A DNA stretch of 46,678 nt from Bacteroidales bacterium (GTDB taxonomy: Bacteria > Bacteroidota > Bacteroidia > Bacteroidales > VadinHA17): assembly GCA_003141415.1 (NCBI GenBank), contig PLLX01000275.1:1-46678 (forward strand), in the 5' to 3' direction. Under the pieces are notes generated by a model. The model was given only the letters and a program-made list of their open reading frames with translations. It searched no databases and was not told the origin of the DNA. Shown here in pieces: positions 17,344-26,387 of the stretch (positions are counted from its first letter, which is position 1; every line of letters begins with the position of its first letter). The translations under genes were made by a program, and so were the position numbers.

Positions 17344-18765
17344 CTAATGACCTCTCAAATAAGCCTTAATTTCTTCAGTAGTTGGCTGCGCCGGATCAGC
17401 TTTCAACCCTGGAATAAAACGGGTAGCCTCGTGCAAAGCAGCAGCAGAAAGATCGTGGATGCCAGCCACATGATGGATATAAGGCCCATAAATTATTTTC
17501 TCCTCCCATAATGGCCAGTCTGGCACTTCAAACCACACATAAGTCCCCAGGTTATATGGTCCCTCAACGCTTTTTCCCTGTCCCATTAACAATGAATATT
17601 CACCATTCATTCCTTCAAACCGGGCAATGGTAATATCGCCGCCTTTGATTTCGAAATTACCTGTACCATGTATTGCACCTTCAATATTACAATGTCCTCC
17701 AATAAAAGCGTTGTCTTTATTCTTACAAAGACTATAGGGAAAATTTCCGCAATGCCAGAGTAATTCAGCATTGTCGTTATCGGGATGGCGCTGGGTAAGA
17801 TCTGCAAAAAAGATGGGCGTGGTTACCATGCTTGCACTTTGAAGCAATAATGCAGAAAGCGCCCCATGTATATCCGTTTCGCAAACAACAGGAATGTCAA
17901 GTGAAGTTAATTCCCCGTTAGCAAAACACGAATAAAAATTCATGGCATTCGGCAGGTCTTCATGGCATTTAAAGGCAATCGCCGAAAGTTCTTCTTTCTC
18001 TGCCCAGTCTATCATGAATAGTTTAAGTGCAGCTGTTTTCAATAATGCATCTTCACTAATCCTTAGCGCTATTTTTTCCCTTATTAATTCCGCTTCTTCT
18101 TTCACACGGGGATCCGATTTGATCATGGATGTGATCGTATTGGCCATTGTAATAAGTGAAATTGGGACCAGTTCAATTCCCCACCTCGAGAGAAGTTCCT
18201 GCTCATTGATAATAACCGTGTAAAAATTCCATGGACGGGTGCCAACCTGACCAATCCTTGCCCCGATGAAATTACGTGCTGCCCTGGCGGCTCCCAGGAA
18301 TGTTTTAAAACCACGTTCAAATTCGATTGAATCCACTCTGGAATTCACTACATACATAAAGGGCACACCATATTTCTTAAGCACGTTGCTGGTAGCAAAC
18401 AAACCGCATTGTGTATCGCGAAGGTGTTTTCCATCTGGCAGAGGTGATTCATCGCGCGGTCCCCAAAGCAGGAAGGGCTTGTTTACCTTTTTTGCCATAC
18501 GTGCAATAACTTCCTCAGTACCGAAATTTACATGCGGACAAAATACAGCGTCAACTTTCTCACGAAGAAACAGTTCTGCCACCTTATCTGAGTCTTCGCC
18601 ATGTATAAGCAATCCCTCTTCATTGATCGAATCAATGTTTATAAAATCTACATCCCATTCGCGTAATTTTTCCTCAATCAACTTTTTATATTTATGCGAA
18701 TCTTCTACTGAGAAGCAAAAGCGACGGGTTGGTGCGAGACCTAGTCTTATTTTTTTATTTGTCAT
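17344..18765 (-). CDS. L-fucose/L-arabinose isomerase-like protein I
   Basis: A 473-residue protein of the FucI/AraA-like isomerase superfamily. The C-terminal half holds the expected metal and substrate residues: CETDIHGA near 287-294, ADLTQRHPDNDNAE near 315-328, and the later HHVAGIHD near 435. The N-terminal half has the alternating Rossmann-like segments of this fold, with the conserved WGPRDESPLPDG loop. Such enzymes convert an aldose to a ketose with a divalent metal. It is the first enzyme of the catabolic series that continues with PfkB kinase, PPi-type phosphofructokinase, aldolase and RpiB-like isomerase. It belongs to a distant branch, so the native sugar need not be fucose or arabinose. 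Confidence 0.78.
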   Translation of the reverse strand: MTNKKIRLGLAPTRRFCFSVEDSHKYKKLIEEKLREWDVDFINIDSINEEGLLIHGEDSDKVAELFLREKVDAVFCPHVNFGTEEVIARMAKKVNKPFLLWGPRDESPLPDGKHLRDTQCGLFATSNVLKKYGVPFMYVVNSRVDSIEFERGFKTFLGAARAARNFIGARIGQVGTRPWNFYTVIINEQELLSRWGIELVPISLITMANTITSMIKSDPRVKEEAELIREKIALRISEDALLKTAALKLFMIDWAEKEELSAIAFKCHEDLPNAMNFYSCFANGELTSLDIPVVCETDIHGALSALLLQSASMVTTPIFFADLTQRHPDNDNAELLWHCGNFPYSLCKNKDNAFIGGHCNIEGAIHGTGNFEIKGGDITIARFEGMNGEYSLLMGQGKSVEGPYNLGTYVWFEVPDWPLWEEKIIYGPYIHHVAGIHDLSAAALHEATRFIPGLKADPAQPTTEEIKAYLRGH

Positions 18766-18828
18766 ATAAGTTAACTTTTCAAGTTATTAAAATAGTTGCA
18801 AAATCTACATAACCCATTTCTACCGCAA

Positions 18829-18854
18829 GGAGATGCCTGTCAAATGGCATCTCC
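18829..18854 (-). terminator. Hairpin between FG-GAP/TIM fusion and FucI-like gene
   Basis: Perfect nine-base arms, GGAGATGCC (18829-18837) and GGCATCTCC (18846-18854), with an eight-base loop. No T tract follows on the minus strand, so it may be a weak terminator or a transcript-stabilising hairpin in the 144-base intergenic region. Confidence 0.4.
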
Positions 18855-18909
18855 AGGGATAGACAACACATATTTATCTGTAAACTTTATCAAAAGCTAA
18901 AATTGTAAT

Positions 18910-20937
18910 CTACTTTAGAGTTTCAAGGTACTTTATGCTGAATGGTACCTGATCAGCGGCATTTTTTGCCTCATCTTCTATATAATATTTTTTTGTTCCC
19001 ATCTTCTGTGCGAGACGCAGTAATCTTGGCCAATCGGTAACTCCCCTTCCAAGTGATACGCTTGTCTCATCAGGAGCCGAACCTGTATTATTGCCTGGTA
19101 CATCATGATTAATCTCCTTCAGATGCATCAATTCAAATCGTCCGGGATATTTTTTCAGGTACGCCAGCGGATCAGCCCCGCCATGCGTTGCCCAGAATAC
19201 ATCCAACTCAAATGTGACCAGTTGGGGTTTGGTTTGTTCAAGTATCAAATCCATCAGGTTACCGTCAGCAGTATTGAATTCATATCCATGCGGATGGTAG
19301 AAAAATTTTAACCCTGCTTTTTTTAGTTTTGCGCCAAAATCATTGAAATCTTTACAGGCTTTTTTTGCATCTGCCATATTGAATGGGCCTGCAGTGTGAG
19401 GAATCCAGCCTACTCCTGCGTACTTTGCGCCGAAAAGTTTTGCTTCTTTGATAATCCCTCCAATATCTGTCTGGAATCGATTGTAATCAAATATCATGCT
19501 TGAACAGGTAAGACCATTCTTACTTATTTCGTCTTTAAACGCTTTAGGTGTTAATCCATAATAGCCTGAAACCTCCAGGTCCTTAAAACCCATTTGTTTC
19601 ATAAGCGCTATGGTTTTGGGAACGTCTTTCTTAAGTTCAAATCGCAGACTGTATATTTCAAGGCCATAAGGTATGTTGAATGATCCTTTTCTGGCTGAGA
19701 CTACTTCTCCTGTACCGTTTTGAAGCCAGATATCAAGCCTTGGGGTATCGCCGTTATAGGGTTTATCAAGGATATCTAAATCACCATCACCATCCAGATC
19801 TGCCATTTCAGATTCATGTACATCAATTCCCCTGGAAACCACGATCTCTCTTGGAAAATTCCCCTTACCATCACCCAGTAATATGTGGTCTAGAGCATGG
19901 GTATTTCCTCCTAACGTCATTTCTGCATTCCAAATGTCCAGGTTCCCGTCCCCGTCAAAATCAACAAGCTGAAGTGTATGCCCGTTGCTCACCGTATCAA
20001 TTATGGTTTTTGGAACCCACGTTTTATCACCCTTGCCCTTGTCCTGGTACTCATAAAGTTCCAACGGCGCCCAACCATCCCCTACTACAAAAACAATTTC
20101 AGGACGGCCTCCTTTGATTAGTTGCCCCGCAGCCGACCTGCTGAATGTGTAAGAGTCATCTACCACATTACATGAAAATTTGTCGTTCCCGATATACTTA
20201 AACCAGCATCCTCCTCCTATAATATCTTCGATACCGTCACCATCTATATCGAGTTTAGCCAATCCCTCATGTTCGTTCACCCCTTTAAAATCGGGGTATC
20301 TTCCGCGCTGTTGCATCTGCCCGTCGTCATAATATTTATAAATTGGGATACACTTCCATGCCGAAAAATCCTTCGGGTTATCCGGTATCCGTGCCCATAT
20401 CAACTCATGTTCGGTCTGTGACCAGAAGGCTAGATCCGGTTTCCCGTCTCCATCGAAGTCGCCAACTATTTGATCGTGGTATTTACCTCCTCCTTTATAA
20501 ATCATATGCCGCTTCCATGGAGTTTTAGGATCGAAGTTCGGGTATGGGTTTTCCCACCAGTACACTTCTTTCGTTTTTCCACCATCACCACCCGCAATGA
20601 TATCCAAATCACCATCTCCATCAACATCGAATGCTACAGTTCCGGCTTCGGGAGACATTGCGCTATCCTCTACAATGTATTTGTCCCAGCCTTTATTGGT
20701 TCGGCGGTACCATACTATGCTGGGCGTTTGAGTACGCTCCGTTACACAAAAATCATTTATTCCATCGTTATCAAAATCGCCAACGGCAGTTGAGGTTTGT
20801 TGTATACCTCCGTTAGGAGCTTCTATACCACCATCTTTACTTGAAATATGCACCCAATTAAGGGGTTTTTGCTGTGCCTGAGTGTAGCCCATAAATCCAA
20901 ACAAGCATAATGCAAGAAAAAGTTTCATTTTTTTCAT
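18910..20937 (-). CDS. Exported fusion: FG-GAP/VCBS propeller plus sugar isomerase-like TIM barrel
   Basis: A 675-residue protein with a Sec signal (KLFLALCLFGFMGYTQAQ, residues 5-22). The first part (about 25-415) carries at least six calcium-type DxDxDG repeats, for example DFDNDGIND and DLDGDGDLD, predicting a beta-propeller. The second part (421-675) is a xylose-isomerase-like TIM barrel of the sugar phosphate isomerase/epimerase family. YHPHGYEF (H548), FELDVFW (D579), MHLKE (H605) and YIEDE (E654) sit at the usual metal-site positions. These barrels are normally cytoplasmic; the signal peptide puts this one in the periplasm or on the surface. A secreted lyase or isomerase acting on glycosides is possible. 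The two domains share one uninterrupted frame. Confidence 0.85.
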   Translation of the reverse strand: MKKMKLFLALCLFGFMGYTQAQQKPLNWVHISSKDGGIEAPNGGIQQTSTAVGDFDNDGINDFCVTERTQTPSIVWYRRTNKGWDKYIVEDSAMSPEAGTVAFDVDGDGDLDIIAGGDGGKTKEVYWWENPYPNFDPKTPWKRHMIYKGGGKYHDQIVGDFDGDGKPDLAFWSQTEHELIWARIPDNPKDFSAWKCIPIYKYYDDGQMQQRGRYPDFKGVNEHEGLAKLDIDGDGIEDIIGGGCWFKYIGNDKFSCNVVDDSYTFSRSAAGQLIKGGRPEIVFVVGDGWAPLELYEYQDKGKGDKTWVPKTIIDTVSNGHTLQLVDFDGDGNLDIWNAEMTLGGNTHALDHILLGDGKGNFPREIVVSRGIDVHESEMADLDGDGDLDILDKPYNGDTPRLDIWLQNGTGEVVSARKGSFNIPYGLEIYSLRFELKKDVPKTIALMKQMGFKDLEVSGYYGLTPKAFKDEISKNGLTCSSMIFDYNRFQTDIGGIIKEAKLFGAKYAGVGWIPHTAGPFNMADAKKACKDFNDFGAKLKKAGLKFFYHPHGYEFNTADGNLMDLILEQTKPQLVTFELDVFWATHGGADPLAYLKKYPGRFELMHLKEINHDVPGNNTGSAPDETSVSLGRGVTDWPRLLRLAQKMGTKKYYIEDEAKNAADQVPFSIKYLETLK

Positions 20938-21156
20938 TTTGTTAATTTTAATAGTTTTAAATTTAAATCAAATATGTTCCAGACTTCGCCTCGAAACAAC
21001 TACTTTCACATCATAATCTGATATTTTTTTGCCAAATCTGTTACTAATTGCCTCATTCAGGATAAAATATTAAAAAATGTTAAACCATGTACTAATTTAC
21101 ATATAAGTATATCCTTTCATTTTATGAATACTGTTGTACATAAAATGAGTTTTTTA

Positions 21157-22650
21157 TCAAGTGATTTCTACCTGTTTATAACCTCCTTTCTTCTTAAAAT
21201 AAAGAAACAAGACTATAAAACACATAAACATGATAACCGGAAGCACAGCTACTAATTTCAAAGCCTCTTTTTTTGCTTTAAATATGCCGGTTTGAATAAT
21301 TTTCCGTTCCTGAACCGGAGCTGTTTCAAACTTTGCAACATCAAGAGTTTTGTAACTGCCGAATATGCTGTTCTTTTCGATGGTGATATATTTCTCATGT
21401 AAACCGGTATTGTTTATTCTGTCATAGCCGGCGATACTATTACCGATCTCTTTATCCTGAGCAAAACCCAGAAAAACAGCTCCGACAATTCCTACTGTCA
21501 TCATACCTACACCGGTAGTTACATTTAAGGTCAAAGCTCCTCCTTTGGGAAAACGCTCGGCTACAATCCCCATCACGGTGGGCCACAGATAAGACTTAGC
21601 AAATCCATAAATAGTGGCTGCAATAAAAATTATGATGCCTGTTGACAGGGAAAGAAAGAACAATCCTGCTGCTGCAATGGCAGAACTAAAAATAAGCAGT
21701 CCTGATGGTTTAAGTTTTTTGATAACAGGTCCCGCAGAGAAGCGGGCAATGGCCATAATCAGAGCAGTATAGACCAGAATCCAGGCAGGCTGCAAATGGA
21801 GGCTTTTCATTTCGTTGGCCATGAGATCCACAATCCAACTGTCAGTTCCCAGTTCAGCGGTGGATAATGGAAACATAATTAATAACAAAATAATAAAGAC
21901 CGGATGCCCTGGTACCCGCACATAAAAGCCGAAAGTTCCTGTTAAAAGGATGATCAATACTATTTCTGTTGCCAGGGACAAACTGAAAAAGTTCCCAATT
22001 TCAAAAATGATCAAAGAAATAATAATCAGAGCTCCGAAAATTCCCAGTTCTTTAAGCATATCCATGTAAGAAACTCCTGCAGCAACCCTCTCCTGCACGG
22101 GAAACTTCTTCTTCAACATTAAAAATCCATAAATCAGTATAGGTATCAGAATGACGGCTATTTTATATTGCCACTTAACTGATTCACCTAATGAGATAGC
22201 TATAATTCCACCGATCACCATTCCACCAGGCCAGCCTGCATGCAATTTATTGATCCATTTTGTTTTCTCTTTAGGAAACATACTTGTAACAGTTGGATTA
22301 ATAGTTGCTTCAATTATACCATTTCCCAATGCAAAAATGAACGTGCCTATGTAAAGCATCCAATAGCCATTTGCCAGTAAAGTGATCACCAATGAACTGA
22401 TATGACAAATAAAGGCAATAGCCATAGCCCGGCCATAACCGATTTTATCAATAATCAGGCTGAACAGAACTATTGATACTGCAAATGGCCATAATCCCAC
22501 ACCCATTATTTCACCCATCTGAGTTTTGGTCAGGTTAAACTCAACTCCCCATCCGGTTATTAGCATTGCCCGAAGCATGAAGCCGAAGGAAGTTGCCATC
22601 AATGCAAAAAAACATGCGCGAAACAGGCTTTTTCTTGATTTATCATCCAT
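21157..22650 (-). CDS. MFS permease
   Basis: A 497-residue inner-membrane permease of the major facilitator superfamily with about 12 helices. The stretches IIDKIGYGRAMAIAFICH (about residues 66-83) and FALGNGIIEATINPTVTSMFP (about 111-131) match the A-type loop and the helix 4-5 region of sugar permeases. An extra soluble loop of about 65 residues lies before the last helix (about 405-470), which is unusual and probably sits in the periplasm. It is separated by 219 bases from the FG-GAP/TIM fusion gene downstream. Substrate unknown; the context suggests a mono- or disaccharide. Confidence 0.82.
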   Translation of the reverse strand: MDDKSRKSLFRACFFALMATSFGFMLRAMLITGWGVEFNLTKTQMGEIMGVGLWPFAVSIVLFSLIIDKIGYGRAMAIAFICHISSLVITLLANGYWMLYIGTFIFALGNGIIEATINPTVTSMFPKEKTKWINKLHAGWPGGMVIGGIIAISLGESVKWQYKIAVILIPILIYGFLMLKKKFPVQERVAAGVSYMDMLKELGIFGALIIISLIIFEIGNFFSLSLATEIVLIILLTGTFGFYVRVPGHPVFIILLLIMFPLSTAELGTDSWIVDLMANEMKSLHLQPAWILVYTALIMAIARFSAGPVIKKLKPSGLLIFSSAIAAAGLFFLSLSTGIIIFIAATIYGFAKSYLWPTVMGIVAERFPKGGALTLNVTTGVGMMTVGIVGAVFLGFAQDKEIGNSIAGYDRINNTGLHEKYITIEKNSIFGSYKTLDVAKFETAPVQERKIIQTGIFKAKKEALKLVAVLPVIMFMCFIVLFLYFKKKGGYKQVEIT

Positions 22651-22694
22651 AGTCTTGAATTTAATTAGGTAAAGCCAGTTATAAGCAATTAATC

Positions 22695-22789
22695 GGAAAT
22701 GTCAATTCATTTACGGGATTTCGAGGACTCCTTAACAGCATCAAGCGTCAGTTGGCACTTATAGCCATCGTGAAAGTCGGGAGTAATTT
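22695..22789 (-). pseudogene. 3'-end fragment of a Gfo/Idh/MocA gene (duplicate of 26394-26488)
   Basis: On the minus strand this 95-base piece reads ITPDFHDGYKCQLTLDAV and then ESSKSRK before a TGA. It matches the C-terminus of the intact Gfo/Idh gene (ITPDFSDGYKCQLALDAV, ESSKSRKW) at roughly 90 percent nucleotide identity with no gaps and a constant offset of 3699 bases. The Trp codon TGG has become TGA. It is a leftover of a duplication. Confidence 0.88.
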
Positions 22790-22832
22790 AAGATTTAAGG
22801 ATTTGTATCCCACTTACTATTGCATTACTTCC

Positions 22833-23813
22833 TCAGCCTTCAGCTCTCATTTCCCACCATTTTTTAATAACTGCATCTCTTATGACAACTTTTTTCAGAA
22901 AATCCATCGCTTTTGCAAGGCCCTCTTCTCTTGTCATCAGGCAGTCCTCATGTTCAATGCTCAAAACATAATCATAGCCAATTGCAGCAAGGGCGCTTAT
23001 CATATTCCTCCATATTTCTTCCGGGTGTCCATAACCAACAGTTCGGAAAATCCACGACCTTTCAATAAAAGCAGAATATGGTTTTGCATCCAGTACACCG
23101 TTTATTTGTATATTTCTGTTATTCAAGTAGGTATCTTTCGCATGAACGTGAAAAATTGAATCGCCAAACGTCATTATGGCTTGTACCGGGTCAATTCCCT
23201 GCCAAAAGAAATGACTGGGATCAAAGTTTACTCCAATTTCTTTACCTACAGCATTTCTTAATCTCAAAAGGGTTTCGGTATTATATACGTTGAAGCCCGG
23301 ATGCGGTTCAATGGCAAGCTTTGTAACTCCGTGCTCCCTGGCAAAAGCAGTAGCTTTTTTCCAATAGGGTATAAGGACTTCGTTCCACTGGTAATCCAGT
23401 ATCCTGAGAAAGTCCTCCGGCCAGGCACAGCTCACCCAATTGGGCGTTTGATCGTTGGGACATCCCCCCGGACATCCGGATGCCAAAAGAACTGTATCTA
23501 TACCTAGTTTTTCTGCAATAAGAACAGTATTTTCGAATTCCTTATGATGCTGGGCAGCATATTCTTTATCCGGATGCACCGGGTTACCATGAGTGCTTAA
23601 AGCACTGATAAACATGTTCCTTTTCTTGAACTTGCACTTATATTCCTCCACCTTTTGTTTGCTGCCCAGCAACTCTGCAACATCACAATGGTTGGATTTG
23701 GAATAGCCGCCCGTTCCTATTTCCACAGCCTCGACTCCAATGCCTGAAAAATAATCCAGTGTATCATCCAGGCTCAAATCATTGAAAAGAATTGAAAAAA
23801 CACCAATTTTCAT
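22833..23813 (-). CDS. Sugar phosphate isomerase/epimerase family TIM barrel
   Basis: A 326-residue xylose-isomerase-like TIM barrel (AP endonuclease 2 superfamily, IolE/IolI-like). The metal-site residues appear in order: KLAIEPHPGFN (Glu), GVNFDPSHFFW (Asp, His), FHVHAKDT (His), and LSIEHED (Glu). No signal peptide, so cytoplasmic. Family members include inosose dehydratase/isomerase, epimerases, and the lyases that cleave 3-keto-glycosides beside Gfo/Idh oxidoreductases. An intact Gfo/Idh gene lies 2.6 kb upstream in the same direction, which makes a partnership plausible. The exact reaction is unknown. Confidence 0.82.
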   Translation of the reverse strand: MKIGVFSILFNDLSLDDTLDYFSGIGVEAVEIGTGGYSKSNHCDVAELLGSKQKVEEYKCKFKKRNMFISALSTHGNPVHPDKEYAAQHHKEFENTVLIAEKLGIDTVLLASGCPGGCPNDQTPNWVSCAWPEDFLRILDYQWNEVLIPYWKKATAFAREHGVTKLAIEPHPGFNVYNTETLLRLRNAVGKEIGVNFDPSHFFWQGIDPVQAIMTFGDSIFHVHAKDTYLNNRNIQINGVLDAKPYSAFIERSWIFRTVGYGHPEEIWRNMISALAAIGYDYVLSIEHEDCLMTREEGLAKAMDFLKKVVIRDAVIKKWWEMRAEG

Positions 23814-23974
23814 AAGTCTATAATTTATTATTAATGGTCAGATGTAACTACACATGATTGACTTTGTCGAGCTCCCACGATGAAGCGGGGTAGGTTGAGA
23901 ATGAATTATTTTCACTCTCGTTTGTGATTTGGATCAATCATTTAGGTTTCATATCCTGTCTCTTTTTCATTAAT

Positions 23975-25072
23975 TCATATTGTTTTACCATAAAGATACC
24001 CTTCCTCAAGCATTGCTAGAAGGTTCGTAACGGGTACATAATTCGGTATGGAATTTCCCGATCCCAATGCCCATCCTCCGCCAGGGGAGCATCGTTCAAT
24101 TAGAAAAGCAGTATGCTTGCGGACTTCATCTTCGCTCATGGATGCCAGTTTATTCATATCAAAGACTCCAAGCAATGAAATACGTGATCCATATTTTCCT
24201 TTAGCAATCCATATGGGCTCGATAACATCTTCGAAAGAGTGCTTTGCATCCCATCCGGTTTCAATTATATCCTCCATTATATCATCCAGATTTCCGCAAG
24301 AATGGAGTATAATCGGTTTGCCATGCTTGTGGGCTAAATCGACTATTTTCCTGTGCCATGGGAAAAGGAACTTCCTGAAAATATCCGGAGGGAGGAGGGT
24401 CTGGGTCTTGAAACCCATATCATCACCATAACGTACAGCTCCTACTACGTCATAAGATGCGATGTTGTCAAAGTATTGGCATACTCTTGTTCCTACTTCC
24501 TCGAACATATCCTCCAGAAGCTCAGAATCTTCATAAAGCATATAAGCCAATTTTTCATAGCCCAAAAGCCAGAAAATATTTTCAAATATTCCAGGACTGT
24601 CGCCAACGGCTTTCATCCCTTCCGGAATTATCTCTGAAGCTCTTTCAAAGTATGAATAGTCAATTTTCGACATCACCGGCCACACATATTTATCAAAGTC
24701 TTCTCTGTCAGCTATGGTATTACTGTCCTGGGACATATATTCTCTGTCTCCCTGAGCTGTCATAGCACTCGGCCTTTTGTTTCGCGGGAACTGAAAACCG
24801 GTCATATCTTCTCTGATATTTATATAGTCATAGCCCAGATAATACTGGTAAGTAATATGGGGTACAAGGATGCGGTCCTGAGGAGTGGAATTTTCCAGTC
24901 TCATTGAATAAGGAACATTTGGATTTCCCAGCGCCGTCAGGACTTCATTCTCTATGTTTGAAAACAGTTCATAGAAAACAATCCTGTCTGGTGTGCCTTG
25001 CCTGCGCAGCACTTTATCAAGCCGCCTGAAGTCAGGATCCGGCTTAATTTTCAAATCGATTGATTTTTCCAT
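23975..25072 (-). CDS. Second UroD-fold methyltransferase-like protein
   Basis: A 365-residue UroD-fold protein that lacks the HemE N-terminal arginine signature. It has the zinc-type ILHSCG motif (HSCG at 257-260) and a C-terminal GSGNSIPNYVP in place of the HNIQ block of the first copy, so the two are distant paralogues. No corrinoid protein gene lies beside it; the only one in the window is 23 kb away. It may share that carrier, or act without one. The neighbours are a TIM-barrel isomerase gene downstream and a Gfo/Idh relic upstream, whose disrupted frame overlaps its start. Confidence 0.72.
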   Translation of the reverse strand: MEKSIDLKIKPDPDFRRLDKVLRRQGTPDRIVFYELFSNIENEVLTALGNPNVPYSMRLENSTPQDRILVPHITYQYYLGYDYINIREDMTGFQFPRNKRPSAMTAQGDREYMSQDSNTIADREDFDKYVWPVMSKIDYSYFERASEIIPEGMKAVGDSPGIFENIFWLLGYEKLAYMLYEDSELLEDMFEEVGTRVCQYFDNIASYDVVGAVRYGDDMGFKTQTLLPPDIFRKFLFPWHRKIVDLAHKHGKPIILHSCGNLDDIMEDIIETGWDAKHSFEDVIEPIWIAKGKYGSRISLLGVFDMNKLASMSEDEVRKHTAFLIERCSPGGGWALGSGNSIPNYVPVTNLLAMLEEGYLYGKTI

Positions 25073-25155
25073 TCTTTCAGTTCATAATTTATATTGATCC
25101 AGACCGAGCCTTTGCTGTTCGATTCGGCTGCTTTTGTAATAAACTGCATTCCCCG

Positions 25156-26363
25156 CTAGCCATCAATGACAGAGGGAAAGTCATACTTGTCCATTTGAAG
25201 GGGCTCACCGACTATATGACTACGGATTGCATCGAATATTTTGCAGTAAATGTTGGCAAAAGCCTCCAGGTAGCCCTCCGGGTGCCCCGGCGGCACCCTT
25301 GTGCATGTAAAGGATTCCTCAGAAAGGTACTCTTTATGGGCACGATCCAGAATCTGGCGAGGCTGCCCGTATTTATACAGGTACATATAGTTCGGATTTT
25401 CCTGTTCCCATATAATGGCTCCTTCTGAGGCGTATATTTTTAAACGCAATCCGTTTTCCTCTCCTGTGCATACCTGACTGACCGTCATGATGCCTTTCCC
25501 TCCACCCTTTAACCGGAAAAGCAGGTTTGCATCCTCATCAAGCACGCGTTCAGGAACAAAGGTTGAAAAATCTGCACAAACCTCCGTAATTGGTTCACCA
25601 ATTATATATTCTATCAGATTTTCACAATGTGTTCCGGCATCTCCCATTATTCCTACCAAACCTGCCTGTTTTGGGTCAACCCGCCAGACTGCCTGCTTTA
25701 CACCCTGTTTTTCCAATGGAAGCATCAGGCAATCCTGAAGGTATTCAATGATAACTTTTCTGACAGTTCCCATTAAACCACTCCGGAACAGTTGCCGGGC
25801 ATGGCGAATAATGGAATTGCCGGTGTAATTGTATGTCACAGCAAAAACAAGACCTGTCTCCTTAACCAGCTTCGCCAGACTTTCTGCTTCAGATAACGAA
25901 TATGTCATCGGTTTGTCACAAACGACATGGAAGCCCGCCTGAAGGAATACCCTGACAGTACCGAAACATTCTTTGTACCAAAATTTACCGATGCCATGAT
26001 GGTCATTATCAGTTGGTCGGTTGCCCATTCGGTCCTTGCTTTTGGATTCAAGCCCCTGAGATAAAAAGCATCAAACATGGTTTCGTAAGCCGGGTGAATA
26101 GCAATCACCTGTCCCTGAAGATAAGCAGCCAATTCAACCAGAGTTAAGCCTTTTGACTCGGCTTTCCCTTTTAATTCATTGCAATAAGTCCTGGATGTGG
26201 CGGACCGCTTTAAATCGATCAGGCGGTTATCCCATGCAGGTATTTGAATGCCTTTGTAGTTCAGATCGGCTAACCATGAAGTAATTCCGTAAAGGTTATT
26301 AAAGGGAACTTCATCTCTTATAAACTGGGCCAGGAATATCGCCGACCCTTTAATTGTATTCAT
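25156..26363 (-). pseudogene. Chimera of a sugar isomerase N-terminus and a Gfo/Idh oxidoreductase, frameshifted
   Basis: From 26363 the frame encodes the first 125 or so residues of a TIM-barrel sugar isomerase (IKGSAIFLAQFIRDEVPFN, KGIQIPAWDNRLIDLK, AIHPAYETMFDAF). Around 25970-26020 the homology switches, in a different frame, to a Gfo/Idh/MocA oxidoreductase entered at about its residue 85 (LQAGFHVVCDKPMTYSLSEAE). This continues through GDAGTHCENLIEYI to PSVIDG at 25156. The NAD-binding N-terminus of the oxidoreductase and most of the isomerase barrel are missing, as if a deletion fused two adjacent genes. A TAG then interrupts the C-terminus: the same frame resumes with RGMQFITKAAESNSKG downstream. 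Two lesions and missing domains make it non-functional. Confidence 0.8.
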
Positions 26364-26387
26364 AATTATGATCCTTTTTTGTAATTT

